Assembly: GCA_013400975.1 (NCBI GenBank)
Contig: WBMZ01011700.1
Span: 9,025 to 73,024, forward strand
Direction: 5' to 3'
Source: Atrichornis clamosus
Lineage: Eukaryota > Chordata > Aves > Passeriformes > Menuridae
Length of the DNA stretch: 64,000 nt
This document shows positions 58,091 through 64,000 of the stretch, one piece after another; the first letter of the stretch is position 1, and each line of letters begins with the position of its first letter. The position numbers and the translations under genes are program-made. Under the pieces are notes generated by a model. The model worked only from the letters and a program-made list of their open reading frames with translations, made no database searches and was not told the origin of the DNA.

Positions 58091-60908
58091 ACTGGAAAAC
58101 CTTTGAACTGTGTTTTTCTAGGGTAGCACTTGCTACCTTGAAAAAGAAGAGATGGAGGATGGCACCTTCCTTTAAAACGATGAAGTGCAATGAATTGTCT
58201 GAATGGCCCGATGTATCGATGGTCTATAAACATTTCTGTTACAAATAACCAGCAGGACGATAATTGCACATGATGCTGACAAGAAGGAAATTGGCCTCCA
58301 GAGGTGGTTATGCAACATCCCACAGTCTGCAGCAGTTGTGTGCCCAGGAAACATCCCAGAGAAGTTGTTTCTGCAAGCACAGATGCAATCTTTGATGTCT
58401 TTGTTTCTCAGAGAGCAAGTAGCAACCTCATCAAGCACCAAACAGCATTATGTTACAGGAAGAAAAGCAAAAGGATCTGCTTTGCCTGCTTTCCAACCTC
58501 ACCCTCTTATTTTTGTCAGCCAGCTGACAGAACTGAGGAGGCCACTGCCTTCAGTGCTGCAAGTTTACTTTCCAGGTCATCGCTGCTTTGGTCCTCCTCG
58601 CTGTGCTCTCGTGCACATCCGTGCCCTGGGCACTCCAGCTGTGTTCCTGAGGGGCTGGCTCAGCTTTAGCCTTCTGAGCCAAACACAGCCGGGGTGGCAA
58701 AGCGATGGGGTGTGTTTGGAACAGCTCTGCCTCTCTTCTGAGAGATGTCACAATGAGGATCCTTTGTTGGGCTGCTTTCTGTCGTTTTGGTGGGTGGGGT
58801 TGGAAGGCTGCACTGGTTCACTGTGATTGCTTGGATATTGTTCTGAGTCTGAGAGCTTCCACGGGAAGGAATTGCTTCTGATTAAGGAGGGATTAAGGGG
58901 CTGAACGTGGAACATAAGACAAATTTTGCATTTGGATATTTGCCTGCAACCACTGGGGGTCTTGGTGAATATCTAAGAGCAGGATTTGGTACTAAAGCAG
59001 GGTCTCTTTCATGTGGGAGAGAACTTGTGCTCTTTCTCAACCACACTATAGGATGGGCCCAGTGACTTAGAAATCTGTCAGGGGAATACGAAAAGGAAGA
59101 ATTAACTGTTTCCAAGCATTTTTTCCTTGCCACAGTAACAGTGAAGGCAGCATCCATGGCATTTCTGTATTCAGTGAGATGGCGCCCTTCCCTACCCAAA
59201 GATTCCTTGTTGTGTGACAGCAACATCCTGCCATCCTCATGTAATAGTGTGCCTTAGCCCTCTGGTCCCCTCTCACATCCCCTGCCCTATCTCTCACAGA
59301 CCCGTGGGAGTGCTGAAGAGAAAGATGGTATCCCAAAATAATTGTGTTTACAAGAAAGAATTACCTCCCTTTTCCAAATAATTTCATGATGGAGGAACAG
59401 ATCTGCAGACATGCAGCAGTTACCCCCGTTGTAAAATACCTGCTCATGGGTTTGAGGCTTATGAAAATGGACAGTAAATAAATATGGCAAAAGGTCTGCA
59501 TTTCCAAAAGTAGTTTCTGTGGAAATGGTCCCTGCCACAGGAAAGCCTGGGCTCCTCCTGGCTCTGGGAGAAGGTGGTGGGAGCGTGCTGGTCCTGAGCA
59601 CAAGGGAGCTCTCCTCTCACCTCCCCTGGCAGTGCAGGACCACCGGGATCATGGCTGGGCCTTTCTGCACCTTGAAGGGACTGGCCTTTTATGTTCACTT
59701 CGTTAAAAAGCCTTAGTGCATTTCAGGGATGAGCTGTCCTAACAAATGGACAGAAGGTCCGTGCCCCCACTCCCCATTTTTACCTATCAAGCTTTGCTTG
59801 CACTCCTCCTCCCTGGAGCAGCGACTGCTCGGAGCAGGCCCGGGACTGAGAAGGGCTCAGCATTTACTGTTTTGTTCTCAGGAAGCGTGGGGATGGGCTG
59901 CCAGCCTGCAGGCTGATGTGCACTTTGGAGCTGGATCCCAGACTGGGGGATCGATGCCGCCTTCAGACTTTGTCTTCAGACAAAGCTATTTCTAGGATCA
60001 CCAGCTACGGAGGAGGAAAGACAAAATCTTTATTGAACCTGACAACCACAGTGGGAGCCTGCAGGAACCGTAGCAGGGTGTTAGGGGAAAGCATAAGGAG
60101 CAGCAGGGACACGAGTATCCTGGAACTTCCCTTCTGTGTGCATCCATGTCCCTCCCTGCTGGCAGGCCACGCTCCCATCGGAGAGGGGCCTGCTGCTGTG
60201 TGGAAGCAGTTGTGTAAGGGCTGCTCCCATTCCCAGGACAAACTGCCCTGGGATTTGAGGGAAATGAGATCACAGGCAGTTTGTGTCACAGGCATGTGGG
60301 GGGCTATCTGGGGGCTCTCACCTCAAAAGCAATCTGTAGAAGCATCAGTACCAAGCTCCATAGCAGGAAGCTTGGTTTTGTTTCAGGACATGGAGAAGAC
60401 TGTTTAAATAATAGGAATTTTTTGTAAAAGCCATGTTATTTCAACCTTGAGCCAGGTCAGAGGCCTGCAAAGGGTTAGGAAAGAAGCTCATCATTTTCAC
60501 CTGGGCCTATTCAGGCCTTTAAAAAAACAAAAAATAAATAAAAACACAAACCAAAACATAGCAGTAGAGGAAATAGCATTTGCCATTAAGAAGCAAACCG
60601 TTAATCCAAGGAAAACCAGGGATGGTTGTTGAATCCCAGAAGGAAAGGAGGCAGCTATGGTGGCAAAGCAGCATCATTTCCATGCAATATTTATTTAAAA
60701 GAAATAATAATACATGTGTTGAAATCGTCAAATGTTCTATTTTTGAGATGCCATTTATTTAATAGTTGAAAATCCCACTTACATGGAGATAGAGATCTCT
60801 TCTGTAACTGAAAGTCTGACTGCAATGTCCTTGTTTTTTGGTTTTGTCCTGTCCCTTTGGTTCCCATGATAAACCTGTACATCTTATTTTGGGGGTGTAT
60901 GTCCCTCT

Positions 60909-60916
60909 TGTATATA
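60909..60916 (+). promoter_or_regulatory. Pumilio response element TGTATATA (candidate)
   Basis: A perfect match to the RNA motif UGUANAUA bound by Pumilio proteins, 61 bases upstream of the candidate distal poly(A) signals. An eight-base motif occurs by chance, so its position is the only support. Confidence 0.35.
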
Positions 60917-60976
60917 ACCTTTTTCCGCCCTGTGTGTGATGGAATTTCTGAGATGGTTGATTCATTCATATGGGGA

Positions 60977-60989
60977 AATAAACAATAAA
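60977..60989 (+). other. AFF1: Paired AATAAA, candidate distal poly(A) signal
   Basis: Two AATAAA hexamers (60977-60982 and 60984-60989) are followed by the GT-rich GAATGTTTGTTATGAGG and by TCCTTGTGTTC. This is a good layout for a poly(A) site about 3 kb past the AFF1 stop codon. Confidence 0.5.
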
Positions 60990-61010
60990 TGAATGTTTGT
61001 TATGAGGTGT

Positions 61011-64000
61011 TGCAGGAGTCCTTGTGTTCTCAGCTTCTTGTAGAGAAATTCCAGTTTAGCTTTTCTCTGAATGGCCTTAGTGTTTCCCTTCTGAATGAGG
61101 TTTAGGTATGAATTTCTGTACAAGAAGTCTCTTGTTCCCTTTGCTCCCCTATTTATCGCCCTTGCCCTTTCCTTGATGTCCCAAAATGGTGCAAATGTAG
61201 ATGCTCAGAGTGGTAGGAGTGTCATGACTCGGGACACGTGCCTCCTGTCCTCCCAGAATCGATCCAGGGAAGGCTGTGCCAGGGCCAGCCAGCAGAGGCT
61301 GGCTCTGAGCACTCACTGACAGGAAAATCCCACAAGTTGGTTTCAGCAGTCCAACGAGGTAAGTAAGAAATCCAGGAGCCAAGGTACAGAAGTGGTGACT
61401 GAGGAGTCCTGCTCTGCGTTTGCCACAAAGCTGTTTGTGGATTCGTTTCTGAAGTGGTGTGGGGAGGATCTCCCGCAGGGAGTCTCACAGGATTTAATGC
61501 CCTGTGGTAGCTGTGTCTCTCATTGGTTGTGCGGAGGGATCTCTTTGCCATGTCCTTACACCCCTTGGAAGAATGATTCTGGCATCTCTGTGCACTATTG
61601 GGATATAATTTGTGTAATTCAGGTCTGTTCTGCAACAGGCACTGTCCCCAGGCTGTTTGCTAATAATGGATGTGGTTTTCTAACGTACTGTGTGAATTGT
61701 AGAGGCTGCTGAGACCTGTTTTCAGACCCACTGGAATGCTGCTGTTACACATGTTGTGACCCTTTGATTGTGGTCAGTGCACTGCTGAAGCAGAGGCAGG
61801 GAGGGTTAGTTTTGGGCATGGGATGGAGACTGGGGACCAAGGTGCCAGCAGGGAGGGCATCCAAAAACCAGGCAGGATGAGGCTGTAGCCAGCATTGGCT
61901 GCCCTGCTGGGTTTTCTGCCCACGCTGTGGCCCCCTGGGCTAACACAGCCAAAAATACTTCCCCAATAATAATCTTGTCATTTGTTTATTATTGAACCTT
62001 TATTGCCCAAACCTAATTTCATAACTGTGTTCGATTTATTTTGAGATTTATTGTTGATTATAGATGAGCTTGCATTCTCTCTTCGGCTTGGCTTTCAAAT
62101 GGCCTTTTCAAAGACAAATGTCATTTTTGGCAAAACAGCTGCATTACAGTTGTTTGCAGTTTCTCAGCCCTCTGCTGCTCTCCAAACACTAAAATAGCCC
62201 CTTGACAGCCTCTGCTTTCCTTTTATTAATTGCACTTTCAGTAACCCCTGTTGCTACTCAAAACCAGCACTGTTCCCAGGCCATCATCAGCATTTCTGGA
62301 CGTGTTTTCATAAACTCTGTGTTCCTGAAACAAGGACTTGTGCATGTTACAAGAGCAATGTACACTCACTGCTGCTTCGTGATGTGTTTTGTCAAAGGTA
62401 CAGGGTTCCTGGAGTCTCCCCTGGGTTTTCCTCCTCTCCTACTCAGTATTGCTCAGGTTTTCTTTGGGTCCAGCATTACTTGTAGATTGTTTAGTGAAAT
62501 CTTGACTTTTACTCCTGGCTGCTCACATATGAAGAAATACTTGCAAATGGAAAAAATAGTTCAGGGTTTTTTTCAGTTTCCAAGTAATAAAGTGCATCTG
62601 TTTTCCACTTGTTGCATGTGGGGTTTTTTTCCCAGATGCCTGCTGTACCTTTTCACTTGGAAACTACAGCTGCGGTAAATTCAAGTCCTGGCTTAATTTT
62701 CATTTGAAAGCATCAGAAAATACTGCTGGTTTAATGATGGTAAAGCAGGCATTACTTAGGCAATATAGCGCCTTGGGAGTAGCTGGAATCTTTTGGACCA
62801 GGGAGGTTGTGGGCAAAAAGTAGTTGGACTCCGGACTGGGACATGAAAAATAGTGCATGCGGAACTGGAGGTGCGTTAGGGGTGTAGATCTTGAAGTCAA
62901 TGCCCAAAATCTTTGCTGACCCCCACAGGTAGGAGAAATGAGTCTTTGAATATATTTAGTGCTAACTGGAATAGTAAGCTGAGTGCAGGTAGTAGATTAG
63001 ACTAAACAGCTGGCTCAGGTGAAAAACGGTGAAGAGAAATCTGCGGATGACGGGCACAGCATTTATTTTAGCACACTAGACCTGCCTCTTGACATCCAGT
63101 GGGTTTTCTGTGATGATGATTATTAAACAAGAGGCAAACAGTTCATTGTATTTTTGTAGCTAGTGGAGGAGAAGAAATCTCTCCAGACAGAAGCATTACT
63201 TCCCCCTGCTGTCACTTTGTGTAAGGGCAAGATCTGCCCTGGAAAACAGAAAATCCCACACTGCAGTCGGGTAGCTGAGCCAGTACAGTGCTGACATCCT
63301 GCTGGTGCATCAGCTGCACGTTCTGCCTCTTCAGTGATTCCTTGGGACTGTGTGAACAGGAGAGACCATGCACCACAAGTGTGCAGTGACTGGTGACAAC
63401 TGGAAAATGGCAAACTTGTTTGCAGGAACATGGATAATGAAATAAATGTGGGGGGTTTAAAATATTTTTGTAAGCACTCTAAAGGCAAAAGGAAATATCT
63501 CTTAATTCTCTTTGTAACTCCAGCATTAAGCATGGGAAAATGGGACACAAGTGCTTATGTCCTTGAAAACAAAAATAGATGTTTAAAGCTGAGGAATTAG
63601 AAAATTTTATAATAAAGCTAAAAAATGTGAAGTGAAATTAAACTTCCAGTTTTATTTCTGATGACTGTAGAAGTTCAGCCTGGGAAGCTGGGTTAGGTGG
63701 AAGGAGGCTGGGCAATAGCTCTTGTGTCTGAGATGAGCAGGCAGCAAAACTTGTTGTTACTGTTGTGATTGAAAACTATCCTAAACAGGAATTTAATAAG
63801 GGATTCCTTCTTTTCACAGAAAATTTTAGGACATGGAGTTGCAGTGTAGCAATCAAATGTAAAAGAAGATTGCACAGGTGACAGGTAGTCAGAGCAACAG
63901 AGCTGCAGGAATCTGCTCTCATGAAAAAATCATTTGGTAATTATTTTTCATCACAGCGTGTTCAAATCATCCCTTGATTTGTTCAGCAAATTAGGAATTC
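61011..64000. other. Downstream flank without recognised genes
   Basis: No open frame resembles a protein I know; the 158-codon frame at 62202 and the 141-codon frame at 63123 have no domain-like features. 61960-62165 is AT-rich, complex sequence that may be conserved. A further AATAAA lies at 63611-63616. In mammals KLHL8 is the next gene, but none of it is seen here. Confidence 0.6.

Larger units (their letters stand above)
58091..61010 (+). other. AFF1: Possible extended 3'UTR of AFF1
   Basis: No gene is recognisable here. Human AFF1 transcripts have a 3'UTR of several kilobases, so this stretch may be transcribed as the long form, ending at the paired AATAAA at 60977. A Pumilio-type element TGTATATA lies at 60909-60916. 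Other AATAAA hexamers are at about 59477 and 60535. The sequence alone cannot prove transcription. Confidence 0.45.

Noticed and set aside
62202..62678. 158-codon plus-strand open frame downstream of AFF1
   Set aside because: It begins with a hydrophobic stretch that could pass for a signal peptide, but the rest is compositionally random with no family similarity and no clear promoter.
1..64000. CRISPR arrays, tRNA or rRNA genes, integrated viruses, bacterial operons
   Set aside because: No regularly spaced repeats, tRNA-like folds, rRNA-like sequence, retroviral LTR pairs or compact operons were seen on reading the window.

Overview
The window is vertebrate nuclear DNA, most likely from a bird. 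It holds one interrupted gene with GT-AG introns and long non-coding stretches, plus a few degraded CR1 LINE fragments, the interspersed repeat typical of birds and their sauropsid relatives. There is no sign of bacterial, viral or organellar gene organisation.

The gene is AFF1 (AF4), on the + strand. Twenty coding exons, numbered here 1 to 20, run from 14961 to 57944. Spliced as listed, they give one uninterrupted frame of 1225 codons plus a stop, and every exon junction agrees in phase. The residues match the AFF family from end to end and fit AFF1 better than AFF2, AFF3 or AFF4. Human AFF1 is about 1210 residues, so almost the whole protein is here. The first exon lacks a start codon and opens with the last base of a split serine codon, so the initiating methionine and the promoter lie upstream, probably beyond base 1.

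Layout: 1-14960 is 5' intron. Exons 1 and 2 (14961-16580) encode the N-terminal P-TEFb-binding region and the SIAH degron. An 18.8 kb intron (16581-35337) follows. Exons 3-9 (35338-43855) encode the ALF core, the DLQLS motif and the start of the serine-rich transactivation region, mostly as very small exons. Exon 10 (45159-46037) carries the NKW motif and the AF9/ENL-binding strand. Exons 11-13 encode a basic, probably nuclear-targeting linker. Exons 14-20 (51953-57944) encode the C-terminal homology domain for AFF dimerisation. A 3'UTR with a proximal poly(A) signal at 58065 follows, and a candidate distal signal lies at 60977. The rest, to 64000, is 3'UTR or intergenic DNA with no recognisable gene.

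Function, from knowledge of the family: AFF1 is a nuclear scaffold of the super elongation complex. It gathers P-TEFb, AF9/ENL, ELL proteins and AFF4 to release paused RNA polymerase II. Its human gene is the main KMT2A (MLL) fusion partner in infant leukaemia.

The points most worth a second look are a 28-residue tandem duplication inside exon 2, and a 345-bp exact duplication around a lone N at 47672 that looks like an unmerged assembly overlap. No new biological system was found.
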